A stretch of 64,000 bases of DNA from Sodalinema lacuna_A (GTDB taxonomy: Bacteria; Cyanobacteriota; Cyanobacteriia; Cyanobacteriales; Geitlerinemataceae). The stretch spans positions 1 to 64,000 of the forward strand of contig FSSI02000011.1 of assembly GCA_900149785.2 (NCBI GenBank). Direction: 5' to 3'. Below the pieces are notes generated by a model. The model saw only the letters and a list, made by a program, of their open reading frames with translations. It was not told the origin of the DNA and ran no database searches. A program made the position numbers and the translations under genes. Positions within the stretch are counted from its first letter, which is position 1; the number at the start of each line of letters is the position of its first letter. This document shows, piece by piece, positions 17,381 through 26,125 of the stretch.

Positions 17381-17424
17381 TTGGGTTCGAGTTGCTACGG
17401 GGACATTTAGGGCTTCCCAGGAAA

Positions 17425-18696
17425 TCAGGTCTTTGCTGCTGGTATTAAGTTTTCTAATAACTCTTGGGCGATCGCCTTAACCACCGGAATCGTCACCGAA
17501 TTTCCCAACTGACGATAGGCCTTCGTCTCATTGGGATGAAGTTGAAACGAATCGGGGAACCCCTGTAAACGGGCCGCCTCACGGGGTGTAATTCGACGCA
17601 CTCGTCCCCGATGATAAACTCCCAATCGATTCGCATCACTCGCCACCAACGTCACCGATATTTTATCGGGGTCAAGAAACTTATAGACTTCAAACGAAAA
17701 ATTACCCGCGACTGGCTTATATTTATCCTCAATCACTTGCAGATAATTTTTATCCACCAAAGATGCTAACAATGCCCCTAAATTGGGGTTTTTATAAAAA
17801 CTCGCAATTTGAGCCTGGGTGAGTAACTTTCCATCCTGATGCTGACCAAACACCTTATTACGGCGTTTCGTAATAAAGCGATTCATCAGGTCAATTTCCT
17901 CACTTGTGCAATCTCCCCGTAACCCCAACTCCCAAGAGTGAATCGAGTTCCCACCACGATAATCAATCAGTCGCACACCATGCAATTTTTCTAAATCTCC
18001 CTCAAGAAACCTTTGTAACGCCGTGGTAAATTCTGCCGAACAATCATAATGCTGGGGGGGATTCTCCTCTAAAATATCTCTCACCTTGCAAGGAGGTTTA
18101 GATACCGAAAACAGAGACAGTTGGCCTGAGTCATAGGAATGAGAATCCTTAGCCCCTAAATCGGAAACTAACTTAAAATGGGGAGTTTGATTGAAAACAC
18201 CCATCATATAGGCGCGAACACGATTTTGAGGGACACCGTAGTTAGAACTATTGAGCAAAAATAGGTCAAAACTATAGCCTCTCTCTTGCATTTTTTGGCG
18301 AATTGTGTTAAGAGTTTTTCCTTGGTCGTGGCTAACCAAACCCCGAACATTCTCAAAAATAAACGCCTTGGGTTTCTGGCTATCGATGAGACGTAAAATC
18401 TCAAAAAACAAGGTTCCTCGCGTATCGCCAAATCCCGCTTTTTTTCCGGCGTAGGAGAAGCTTTGACAGGGAAATCCTGCCAGCAAGATATCGTGAGGGG
18501 GAAGGGAGGTAATGGTCTGAATATCGCCTTGGGGGGTTTCGGAAAAGTTGGCTTCATACACCTGTCTCGCCTCCTTATCAATCTCACTGCTGAGGAGACA
18601 ATCGGGGGTAAATCCCAAAGACTGAAGCGCCTGTTCAAAACCGAGGCGTAATCCTCCAATTCCTGCAAATAAGTCTATAAACTTAACTGTTTTCAT
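17425..18696 (-). CDS. DNA (cytosine-5)-methyltransferase
   Basis: This 423-residue protein has the ordered C5-MTase motifs: I FIDLFAGIGGLRLGFEQA (AdoMet), IV GFPCQSFSYAGK (catalytic Cys), VI FENVRGL, VIII NRVRAYMMG, then a target-recognition region (about residues 215-350; SIHSWELGLRG, RRNKVFGQHQDGK), IX RITPREAARLQGF and X YRQLGNSV. It appears full length and active. The recognition region resembles, from memory, enzymes of the M.BanI/M.NgoBV type (GGNNCC-like sites); that is a tentative inference. It overlaps the upstream restriction-enzyme-like reading frame by 14 bp, implying a former R-M operon. Confidence 0.93.
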   Translation of the reverse strand: MKTVKFIDLFAGIGGLRLGFEQALQSLGFTPDCLLSSEIDKEARQVYEANFSETPQGDIQTITSLPPHDILLAGFPCQSFSYAGKKAGFGDTRGTLFFEILRLIDSQKPKAFIFENVRGLVSHDQGKTLNTIRQKMQERGYSFDLFLLNSSNYGVPQNRVRAYMMGVFNQTPHFKLVSDLGAKDSHSYDSGQLSLFSVSKPPCKVRDILEENPPQHYDCSAEFTTALQRFLEGDLEKLHGVRLIDYRGGNSIHSWELGLRGDCTSEEIDLMNRFITKRRNKVFGQHQDGKLLTQAQIASFYKNPNLGALLASLVDKNYLQVIEDKYKPVAGNFSFEVYKFLDPDKISVTLVASDANRLGVYHRGRVRRITPREAARLQGFPDSFQLHPNETKAYRQLGNSVTIPVVKAIAQELLENLIPAAKT

Positions 18697-19159
18697 CTTC
18701 TATAAAATCTATAATAAAGTTATGTAATTTATTGAGTTCAGAGTCGGAAAATGCCAACAGTAAGTGACTGTACTCATTAATCGTATTCAGGGCAGACTTT
18801 CGTTTAAAGTTACCAACTCCATCAATAATATAAATAATCTTATGGCCTAAGCCATCAATCTGCTCAAATCGCGATTTCGCCTGGCCCGCTTTCCGCTCAA
18901 TCGTGCTATTTGTAGTTTCCTGAAAGCTGATTTCAATAGCACTATATTTTCCAGCTTTATTCACAACAATATCAAAATTTGTATCTCTTTTGCCAGTTTG
19001 TTGGTGGCTAACTCCTGGAATTGTCGAATTTAGATTTACTTGAATCTCTTTTGTTGTTAATGTTTGTTCTAAATATCGATAAATATGACGTTGCAAAAGC
19101 TGAACCAAATCATTACTTTTGGCTCCTGATATAAGAATATTTATATGAATAAAATACAA
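18683..19159 (-). pseudogene. 5'-truncated type II restriction endonuclease-like gene
   Basis: This 158-codon frame contains LISGAKSNDLVQLLQR, then TNFDIVVNKAG and AIEISFQETTNSTIERKAGQA, which reads like a nuclease core with an acidic D...E-x-S/Q site. It continues with IIYIIDGVGNFKRKSALN, a block I associate with type II restriction enzymes. There is no Met codon anywhere in the frame; the only candidate start is a TTG. The frame stays open upstream into a dispersed palindromic repeat (19186-19300), and the first conserved block sits at residue 12, where full-length relatives would have a long N-terminal part. I infer that the 5' part was lost at or next to the repeat. Base composition is clearly more A/T-rich than in neighbours, which suggests horizontal origin. 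Confidence 0.65.
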
Positions 19160-19185
19160 TTTTTGGATATTGTATTGGATATTGT

Positions 19186-19300
19186 AGGGGTATAACCCAC
19201 CCCAGCCCCTCCCAGGAGGGGATTTTTCGCCCCTCCCGACACCGAGGAGAGCGAACAGCCATCCCCTCCTGGGAGGGGTTAGGGGTGGGTTCCCCTACAG
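19186..19300. repeat. Inverted pair of the dispersed palindromic repeat
   Basis: Two copies of the unit (taacccaccccagcccct / cccaggagggg and its reverse, gggaggggttaggggtgggtt) face each other around a 40-bp core (gatttttcgcccct through gagcgaacagcc). The whole could fold into one long hairpin. It abuts the truncated restriction gene on one side and the 3' end of leuS on the other. Confidence 0.8.
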
Positions 19301-19349
19301 CCATTTATGGCACGAATGCATGAAAAATGGTATCACCACCATCTCCCCC

Positions 19350-21935
19350 TCACTTCGGAACCACAAAATTCACCAACCGCTTCGGAACCACAATTACCTT
19401 CTTCACCTCCTTATCCGCCAGATACCGCTGCGCCGCCTCCGACTCCCGCGCCAACCGTTCCAACGTCGCCTTATCCGCATCCGCCGGAACCTGGAGATTC
19501 CCGCGAACCTTCCCATTCACCTGAATCACCAGAGTAATCTCATCCAACACCAACGCTGTCTCATCCAACTCACACCAGCCTTGCTGGTGAACCGAGTCAG
19601 AATATCCCAACATCTGCCACAATTCCTCAGTAATATGCGGCGCAAACGGGGCCATCAGTTTCACCAACGTCTCAACCCCCTCCCGATACACCGGAGAGGC
19701 CAGACAATCCGCATCATTTAAGGCGTTGCTGAGTTTCATCAACTCCGAAACCGCCGTATTAAACTGATACTCATCCCGCAAATCCTCGCTGACTTCCCGA
19801 ATCGCCGTATGGATGGCCCGGCGTAACTCCTTCTCCTCCTTCGAGAGATTCGTCGTCTCCAACGGTTGACGGGGGGGATTTTCCTCAGCAAACTGCGTCA
19901 CCAGTCGCCAGACACGGTTGAGGAAGCGATATTGTCCCTCCACATCCGCATCATCCCATTCCAAATCCTTCTCCGGTGGCGCTTTGAAGAGAATAAACAT
20001 CCGCGCGGTGTCGGCGCCATATTTCTGCAAAACCTGCAACGGGTCCACTCCATTTAGTTTGGATTTGGACATTTTCTCGTAAAACGCCTCCAACGGTTCC
20101 CCTGTTTCCGGGTCCGTGGGATGGTCTAAATCAGGAATCTCCGTGGCTGGGACATATTTCCCCGTTTTGGGGTTTTTGTAGGTCAATCCCTGAACCATTC
20201 CCTGAGTTAACAGCCGTTGGAAGGGTTCGTTGAAGTTGAGATTGAGGCGATCGCGCAAAAACTTAGTAAAGAAGCGAGAATAGAGAAGATGGAGAATCGC
20301 GTGTTCAATCCCTCCCACATATTGGTCAACGGGAAGCCAATCGTTCACCGTCTCAATCTCGAACGCCGCCGTCTCATTTTGCGCGTCGGGATAGCGCAAG
20401 AAATACCAAGACGAATCAATAAACGTATCCATCGTGTCCGTTTCCCGCTTGGCTGGGGTTCCACAGGTAGGACAGGGAACATTCACCCAGTCCTCCAACT
20501 GCGCCAAGGGAGACAGTCCCTTCCCACTAAACTCCACAGTTTCGGGAAGTTGAACCGGGAGTTGGTCCTCGGGAACCGGAACCGCGCCACAGTTGGGACA
20601 GTGAATCACGGGAATCGGCGCACCCCAGTAGCGTTGACGGGAAATTAACCAATCCCGCAGCCGATATTGAATCCGCGCCTTCCCGAATCCTTCGTCTTCG
20701 GCGTAGTCAATGATGGCCTGTTTTCCTTTCTCCGAGGCGGTTCCATCAAAGCGTCCTGAGTTCACCATCACCCCAGGGTCCGTGTAGGCCTCGCTTAACT
20801 CCATATCGGCGTTGTCCGCGTCGTCGGGGACAATCACCACCTTAATTGGGAGGTTGTTCTCTCTGGCGAATTTAAAATCTCGACTATCATGGGCCGGAAC
20901 TCCCATCACCGCACCGGTTCCATATTCATAGAGAACGTAATCCGCAATCAAAATGGGGATTTCTTCCCCGGTAAAGGGATTGATGGCGGTTCCTCCGGTG
21001 GGAATCCCCCGTTTGGGTTTATCTTCGGCGGTCCGGTCCATTTCACTTTGTTGGCTGACCTCGTCGATGAAGGCCTCCACCGCTTGGCGACGGTCTGGGG
21101 TCGTCACTTGCAAGGTGAGGGGATGTTCTGGGGCCAAAACCACGTAAGTCACACCATAGGCGGTATCGGGACGAGTGGTAAAGACGCCAATTTTGCTATC
21201 ACTCGCTTGTCCGTCGTCTCCAAGAATGGGAAACTCCAGATAAGCGCCGGTGGATTTCCCAATCCAGTTTTGCTGCATCAACTTGACGCGATCGCTCCAA
21301 CCGGGCAAACTATCTAAATCCGACAAGAGTGCTTCAGCATAGTCGGTAATCTTGAGAAACCACTGTTTGAGCAGTTTCCGTTCCACCTTCGCGCCACTAC
21401 GCCAAGACCGACCCTCATTATCGACTTGTTCGTTGGCCAAAACCGTTTGGTCAACAGGGTCCCAATTCACCGCCGACTCTTTCTGATACGCCAATCCGGC
21501 GTTGAGAAATTGCAGAAAAATCCATTGCGTCCATTGATAGTAGTCCGGGGAACAGGTGGTTACTTCCTTGTCCCAATCGAAGGAAATCCCCAGACTCTGA
21601 AGCTGTTGACGCATCTGGTCAATATTTTGATAAGTCCATTTCGCGGGATGGACTCCCCGCTGAATGGCGGCGTTTTCCGCCGGAAGTCCGAACGCATCCC
21701 ACCCCATCGGGTTTAAGACGCGATATCCCTGCATCCGCTTCTGTCGCGCAATCACATCGGTAATGGTGTACACCCGAACATGACCCATATGCAGATTTCC
21801 CGAGGGATAGGGAAACATCGAGAGTGCATAAAATTTCTTTTGGTTGGGGTCATCCGGGGTGACGCTGAGTCCTTGTTCGTCCCAGATGGTTTGCCATTTG
21901 GCTTCGATGGATGCGGGGGTGTAGCGAGACTCCAC
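19350..21935 (-). CDS. leuS: Leucyl-tRNA synthetase
   Basis: The 861-residue class Ia synthetase starts MESRYTPASIEAKWQTIWDEQG. The ATP-binding HIGH-type motif is in FPYPSGNLHMGHVRV (about residues 40-53). The CP1 editing domain spans roughly 230-420, with TTRPDTAYG and the GVPAHDSRD region. The KMSKS loop is KMSKSKLNGVDP (about 600). The anticodon-binding domain follows, and the C-terminal domain ends VPKRLVNFVVPK. It charges tRNA-Leu in the cytoplasm. Length is normal. The 87 bp upstream to the EcfT gene hold a short leader. Confidence 0.97.
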   Translation of the reverse strand: MESRYTPASIEAKWQTIWDEQGLSVTPDDPNQKKFYALSMFPYPSGNLHMGHVRVYTITDVIARQKRMQGYRVLNPMGWDAFGLPAENAAIQRGVHPAKWTYQNIDQMRQQLQSLGISFDWDKEVTTCSPDYYQWTQWIFLQFLNAGLAYQKESAVNWDPVDQTVLANEQVDNEGRSWRSGAKVERKLLKQWFLKITDYAEALLSDLDSLPGWSDRVKLMQQNWIGKSTGAYLEFPILGDDGQASDSKIGVFTTRPDTAYGVTYVVLAPEHPLTLQVTTPDRRQAVEAFIDEVSQQSEMDRTAEDKPKRGIPTGGTAINPFTGEEIPILIADYVLYEYGTGAVMGVPAHDSRDFKFARENNLPIKVVIVPDDADNADMELSEAYTDPGVMVNSGRFDGTASEKGKQAIIDYAEDEGFGKARIQYRLRDWLISRQRYWGAPIPVIHCPNCGAVPVPEDQLPVQLPETVEFSGKGLSPLAQLEDWVNVPCPTCGTPAKRETDTMDTFIDSSWYFLRYPDAQNETAAFEIETVNDWLPVDQYVGGIEHAILHLLYSRFFTKFLRDRLNLNFNEPFQRLLTQGMVQGLTYKNPKTGKYVPATEIPDLDHPTDPETGEPLEAFYEKMSKSKLNGVDPLQVLQKYGADTARMFILFKAPPEKDLEWDDADVEGQYRFLNRVWRLVTQFAEENPPRQPLETTNLSKEEKELRRAIHTAIREVSEDLRDEYQFNTAVSELMKLSNALNDADCLASPVYREGVETLVKLMAPFAPHITEELWQMLGYSDSVHQQGWCELDETALVLDEITLVIQVNGKVRGNLQVPADADKATLERLARESEAAQRYLADKEVKKVIVVPKRLVNFVVPK

Positions 21936-22022
21936 GGAAACAGCTCCTAGCTCAATGCGTTTTTACAGTGCCTTTTGATAGCGCATCGTCCATTCTGACA
22001 TATTCTGGGATGCCTGTAATGG

Positions 22023-23027
22023 TTAAGCTTCCCACCCCCAGAGGCTACGAAGGACCCAGAAGCCAATCAGCAGGGCGATCGCCAGACTATCAAACCATTT
22101 TAGCTGTCCATCGTGCCAAATGACGCGATGACGATTGGGACTGGTGAAGCCGCGCACCTCCATCGCCGCTGAGATTTGTTCGGCCCGCAGCAGCAAGTTT
22201 TGCAACAGCCGTTCGGCGACAATTAGCCAAATCTTAGCGGTTCCCCGAAACCCCAGTTTTTTCCAATTGATGGCCCGAGTTTGCACGGAACGGCCTAAGT
22301 TCTGGATTTCTTCCAACACCAGAGGAAGAAACCGCAACGATAGCGTCAGGGTGAGCGCAATTTCCGTCACGGGAACCCCAAAGCGGCGTAGGGGTTGCAT
22401 CAAATCCTCTAAACCATCGGTAATGGCTTCTGGCGCGGTGGTCAAGAGATAGAGATTGGTACTGTAGATGAGGGTAAACAGCAGGGTACTGATGCGAACC
22501 GCCAGAGATAGGGATTGGCGAGTGACTTTCAGGGGAGGTTGTTCGAGGAGAACGTAGCGATAATCCGTCGGTTGAGGGAGTTCGTTGTCTTCCCCATCAT
22601 CTTCTGCTGAGGTGTCCGTCTCAGCCTCGGTTGTTCCCCAGCCGAAGGGGTTATACCAGGGGTTGCGAGACTCCTCGGGAGGCGGGGTAATCTCTTGCTG
22701 AGGGAAGTTGAGTTCATCCCTGGGAAGTCGGGGTTGATGGGTATCGGGAAGGCCATCGGGGGTAATGGACCCCACGATGAGAATTGTGCCACAGATAAAG
22801 AGTAGCCATCCCATCTGTTGTCGCCAAACCCGCAGGGGAATCCCCGCCAGTAGGGTTAGCAAAATCAGAAACACGACTAACCCCAGTCGCCAAACCTCGT
22901 TCGCGAGAATTGGGGTTAGCAGGAAACTCATCAACCAAGCCAGTTTGACTCGCGCATCGAGGCGATGTAGCCAGGTGGTGGGTTTTTCGAGATAGAGTCC
23001 GAGGGGAAGCGATCGCAGTAAATCCAT
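22023..23027 (-). CDS. EcfT/CbiQ-family energy-coupling transporter transmembrane protein
   Basis: From the ATG at 23027 the protein has 334 residues and begins MDLLRSLPLGLYLEKPTTWL. It has about five to six membrane segments (LAWLMSFLLTPILANEVW, LVVFLILLTLLAGI, MGWLLFICGTILIVG, and the C-terminal LAIALLIGFWVL). Two cytoplasmic coupling-helix motifs of the A-R-x type appear as VQTRAINWKK and EQISAAMEVRGF. Between the third and fourth segments is a 60-residue acidic loop (TEAETDTSAEDDGEDNE). EcfT links ATPases to vitamin/metal S-components. No ATPase or S-component of the ECF type is nearby, so the partners are elsewhere. An upstream start at 23057 exists but is less like the family. Confidence 0.82.
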   Translation of the reverse strand: MDLLRSLPLGLYLEKPTTWLHRLDARVKLAWLMSFLLTPILANEVWRLGLVVFLILLTLLAGIPLRVWRQQMGWLLFICGTILIVGSITPDGLPDTHQPRLPRDELNFPQQEITPPPEESRNPWYNPFGWGTTEAETDTSAEDDGEDNELPQPTDYRYVLLEQPPLKVTRQSLSLAVRISTLLFTLIYSTNLYLLTTAPEAITDGLEDLMQPLRRFGVPVTEIALTLTLSLRFLPLVLEEIQNLGRSVQTRAINWKKLGFRGTAKIWLIVAERLLQNLLLRAEQISAAMEVRGFTSPNRHRVIWHDGQLKWFDSLAIALLIGFWVLRSLWGWEA

Positions 23028-23064
23028 GCCAAAATTGTAGCTGATGGCCCCGGCCAATTATCCT

Positions 23065-24615
23065 CTATCCTGAGAGTTGTTCGCGACGATACACCCAGCG
23101 CGCGAACATCCCCGCCACAACGGTCCACCACAGCAGCCAGAGGATATGAATCCAATGGTAGCCGTCAAAGCGGAATACATTCCCGAGTTCGATTTCTCCC
23201 ATCCAGGCCACGAGTTGGCCATAGTGATAGGTGGGGAGGAACAGAACCACATCGCCAACCCAGGGTTTGAAGGATTCAGGGACTAACTCAGAGACGTTGA
23301 AGCCAAAGCTAACGGCTATAAGGGCAAGAAACGCTAAAAGGGCCCAACTGACGGATTCGGTTTTAAAGAGATATCCCAAGCTGAAGCTAAAAATCGCGAA
23401 GGGAACCACCCCGAGAACCAGGATAAAACTGAGGTAAAACATCCAGGGTTCCCACATGAAGGAACTGGTTTCACTCAACAGACTCGCACCCCAACCACTG
23501 ACAAAGGCTAATCCTGTCATCAAGGAAGCCAAGACGAGGAAGTTCCCAACTTTGGCCGCCACATAGGTTGTAAAGGACAGGGGAGTGATGCGCAGTAACT
23601 TCAACCAGCCGCGATCGCGTTCTGAAGCAATCTTAACCCCAAACTGACTCACACAGACAAAAATCACCAACGCCGCCAGAGAAGCCGCTAGCAGGGATTG
23701 AAACTGATTTGGGGTATTCTGTTCAATGAAGAATCCAGTCACCATGGCCAGGCCTAGGGAGACAACAATCGTATCAACTTTACGAAAGCTTTGTAGCAGT
23801 TCTACATAAAGCTGTCCCCAAAAAGCTTTGACACTAAAACTTCCGGAGTCGGATTTAGAAGTTGACGAGGTTGTTGCGTCCGAACTTGACTCAGCTTTAA
23901 CGTTCGCCGCCGCCTCTAACTCTGTGCAATAGTTGAGAAGCGCCTGATAGCGAGGAAATTCTTGAATTTCTACGTCTCCAGTCTCGTTACTCAAGCGCAA
24001 TTCTCGCGTCACCAAGTCCGCAATCTCATCACAATCCTGTTCACTGTGACTAATAGCCAAAATGGTTTTTCCTTGGCGGTCAAACTCCCGCACTTGTTTC
24101 CAGAAATTGGCCCGCGCTTCGACACTCAAGTTATTCGTCGGTTCGTCGAGAATCAAAATATCGGGATTTCCAACAATAGCTAGGGCAAAATAAAGGGATT
24201 GAGCCTGACCCCCAGCGAGACTGGTGGCGTAATCATTTTGTTTTCCCGTTAGGCGCGATCGCTCAATCGTTTCATTCACCTCAAATGGCTTGGGATAATA
24301 ACTTTGAAACAGGCGAATTGTCTCTTTTACGGTCAAGCCTTCAACGGGTTTTGCTCGTTGCAACATCGTCCCCAGTTTTAGATGTGCTTGAGGGTCTTTT
24401 GGGGATTTTCCAAAGATTTCAATCAACCCTTCATCAGCAGCTTGCAAGCCACAAATTAGATTAACAAGTGTTGTTTTGCCAGAACCATTGTCACCCCGCA
24501 ACAAGATAAATTCACCGGGTAAAATCTCAAGATCAACGTTATCTAAAACCTTTTGTTTTTGCTTATTGATAACATAAGTCTTCGACAGGTTCTGGATTTT
24601 AATGGCAGTTTTCAT
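23065..24615 (-). CDS. ABC exporter half-transporter: ATPase fused to ABC-2-type permease
   Basis: This 516-residue single-chain protein begins with an ATPase domain (1-~215): Walker A GDNGSGKTT, Q-loop in GTMLQRAKP, signature SLAGGQAQS (Ala for the usual Ser in LSGGQ), Walker B ILILDEPTNN, H-loop LAISHSEQD. A Ser/Thr/Asp-rich linker follows (about 240-260). The rest is a permease with six predicted membrane segments (IVVSLGLAMVTGFFI, LAASLAALVIFVCVS, FLVLASLMTGLAFVSGW, FYLSFILVLGVVPFAIFSF, WALLAFLALIAVSFGF, ILWLLWWTVVAGMFARW), laid out like ABC-2 exporters. It probably dimerises to export a peptide or lipid. It follows two small genes on the same strand (gaps of 38 and 41 bp), so all three likely form one operon. 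The substrate is unknown. Confidence 0.8.
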   Translation of the reverse strand: MKTAIKIQNLSKTYVINKQKQKVLDNVDLEILPGEFILLRGDNGSGKTTLVNLICGLQAADEGLIEIFGKSPKDPQAHLKLGTMLQRAKPVEGLTVKETIRLFQSYYPKPFEVNETIERSRLTGKQNDYATSLAGGQAQSLYFALAIVGNPDILILDEPTNNLSVEARANFWKQVREFDRQGKTILAISHSEQDCDEIADLVTRELRLSNETGDVEIQEFPRYQALLNYCTELEAAANVKAESSSDATTSSTSKSDSGSFSVKAFWGQLYVELLQSFRKVDTIVVSLGLAMVTGFFIEQNTPNQFQSLLAASLAALVIFVCVSQFGVKIASERDRGWLKLLRITPLSFTTYVAAKVGNFLVLASLMTGLAFVSGWGASLLSETSSFMWEPWMFYLSFILVLGVVPFAIFSFSLGYLFKTESVSWALLAFLALIAVSFGFNVSELVPESFKPWVGDVVLFLPTYHYGQLVAWMGEIELGNVFRFDGYHWIHILWLLWWTVVAGMFARWVYRREQLSG

Positions 24616-24653
24616 GGAGTAAATACCAGAATTAGCAAGGAATTAACGTGAGA

Positions 24654-24932
24654 CTAAAGTATCTGAAACCAGCCTAGATTTTGCAGCACAAACCAGACTC
24701 CAAGACCCGACAATAAGGCTGGACCAATAGAAATCGGAAACATACTCATTAAAATCAAGGCAACCACTCCACCAATCAACATTTCTGGCGTAAAAGTCGG
24801 ACCTCCCGTACAAGTTGAAAAGATGCAAATTTGGCTAGATAGCAAACTGGTAATCACCAAAAATATCACCAATCCTCCAATAATTTTTGCTAAACTTTTC
24901 GGGATTCCCCAAATTTTATCTGAGTCATTCAT
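24654..24932 (-). CDS. Small membrane protein in the Ig-like/ABC cassette
   Basis: The 92-residue protein MNDSDKIWGIPKSLAKIIGG... has about three hydrophobic helices (GLVIFLVITSLLSSQICIF, MLIGGVVALILMSMFPI, IGPALLSGLGVWFVL) and a short Cys-containing loop (CIFSTCTGG). No known family is recognised. It sits between the exported Ig-like protein and the fused ABC exporter, 41 bp and 38 bp from each. By position it might be an immunity or accessory membrane protein of the exporter, which is inference. Confidence 0.7.
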   Translation of the reverse strand: MNDSDKIWGIPKSLAKIIGGLVIFLVITSLLSSQICIFSTCTGGPTFTPEMLIGGVVALILMSMFPISIGPALLSGLGVWFVLQNLGWFQIL

Positions 24933-24973
24933 GAGTCTTTCTCCAATAGAGTTTAGGATGAGTTAAACGAAGG

Positions 24974-25597
24974 TTAATTGACCTTATCAATCAGCCAACA
25001 GAGTCCAGTCGCCGCTGCACTTCCCACCCCGAAGGCGATGGGAGGGGGAACCAATAAGCCGGCTGTTGCGACAGTTACGACAGTTCCAATCGCGACCGCC
25101 GCTTGGGGAGAACATCCTCTGGGTTCATCAACCACCTTACCGCCATTTCCCTCGGTAACATGAACCTCCGCGACAGCATTCTGATTGGTATTGTTGACTG
25201 AGCGAGCCTCAATCTGAGTGTTTCCCGTCTTTATCCCAGTTACGATTCCATTGTCATCGACTTGAGCAATGTTCGTATTTTCTGATTTCCAAGCAACTCC
25301 TGCATTGGTACTTCCTTCTCCTTTTACAATCGCCTTAACTTTTTTCTGCCTATCAACTTCAACATTTACTGATGAAGGTTCAATAGAGACCTGAATCTTG
25401 TTAACATGGGGCGTATTTTTGCACTGTTCACGAATAACTTGCTGATTAGTCGCCCAATCAATAATCGGATTACAACTATGTTGAAGGGCGAGAGTATAGC
25501 CCGCTAGAGCCATTGTACAGACCAAGAAAAACAGGAATAGCCGAGAACGTATTTTTTTCGATGATGGACTATTATTTGAGGGAACTTGTGACGTCAT
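24974..25597 (-). CDS. Exported BIG2-like (bacterial Ig) protein with hydrophobic tail
   Basis: The 207-residue protein has an N-terminal membrane/signal segment (RLFLFFLVCTMALAGYTL, about residues 19-37) and a Cys pair (SCNPIIDW...REQC). A BIG2-type Ig-like domain spans about residues 63-147, with the landmarks VSIEPSSVNVEV, VAWKSENTNIAQVDDNG and IVTGIKTGNTQIEARS. The last ~45 residues begin GCSPQAAVAIGTVV and are Gly/Ala/Val-rich and hydrophobic with a second Cys near the end (TGLCWLIDKVN), like the mature part of some hydrophobic bacteriocins or a helical hairpin membrane anchor. It is first in the three-gene cassette. No homologous function recognised. Confidence 0.72.
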   Translation of the reverse strand: MTSQVPSNNSPSSKKIRSRLFLFFLVCTMALAGYTLALQHSCNPIIDWATNQQVIREQCKNTPHVNKIQVSIEPSSVNVEVDRQKKVKAIVKGEGSTNAGVAWKSENTNIAQVDDNGIVTGIKTGNTQIEARSVNNTNQNAVAEVHVTEGNGGKVVDEPRGCSPQAAVAIGTVVTVATAGLLVPPPIAFGVGSAAATGLCWLIDKVN

Positions 25598-25620
25598 AAC
25601 CAGAGTTCCTTATTTAACAT

Positions 25621-25925
25621 GAGTATTGGTCAAGTGTCCTAAATTCTGTTTTTCACTAAACAGAATACTGGATCGTCCAAATCATTAATTCTTCCGCGCT
25701 CACTCAATCTAACACTTATTTTGGGTCTATGAAATTTACTTGGTTTAACTGTAATATATTTTTACGATTTTTAACATCGATTGAGTTCGAGGTTAGATTC
25801 CCAAGACTGGATAAAATTGTTAGAGAAACATGACTCGCTAGACACCACACTATCGTGATTTGCCAATATTTGAGTTACCCTAAATCTTGGAGTGTTTTTA
25901 GACAGAATTGATTCTTTAGTCAACC
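25621..25925. other. A/T-rich spacer upstream of the Ig-like/ABC cassette (no gene)
   Basis: This 305-bp stretch is markedly A/T-rich and holds no credible reading frame. It must contain the minus-strand promoter of the cassette; A/T-rich blocks at about 25735-25770 are candidates. It also separates the cassette from the candidate sRNA terminator. Confidence 0.4.
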
Positions 25926-25933
25926 TTGGCCTT

Positions 25934-26093
25934 AAAAAAACAGCAGCCCTAAGGCTGCCGTTTCAAATGAGTTATGCGAAGAGCGAACTGAGAAATTCGC
26001 GCGAAGTAGAGACGATGTCAGTGACTGAAACCAGATATCGCCTGTCACAGCTCTACATTTCAAGAATAAGCTGGACGACCCTTTAAAGTCTCG
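25934..26093 (-). ncRNA. Candidate structured small RNA with Rho-independent terminator
   Basis: On the minus strand, a -10-like TATGAT (26105-26100) is followed by about 160 nt that fold into three hairpins: gtagag...ctctac enclosing gtgac...gtcac (26056-26006), gcgaa...ttcgc (26000-25983), and a terminator gcagcc-ttag-ggctgc (25958-25943) followed by tgttttttt. There is no reading frame. It could instead be the 3' UTR of the glycosyltransferase gene, whose stop is 33 bp upstream of the predicted RNA start. No match to 6S, tmRNA, SRP RNA or RNase P RNA was seen. Confidence 0.4.
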
Positions 26094-26125
26094 GAACCCA
26101 TCATATCACCGATCGCCTCAAAAGA

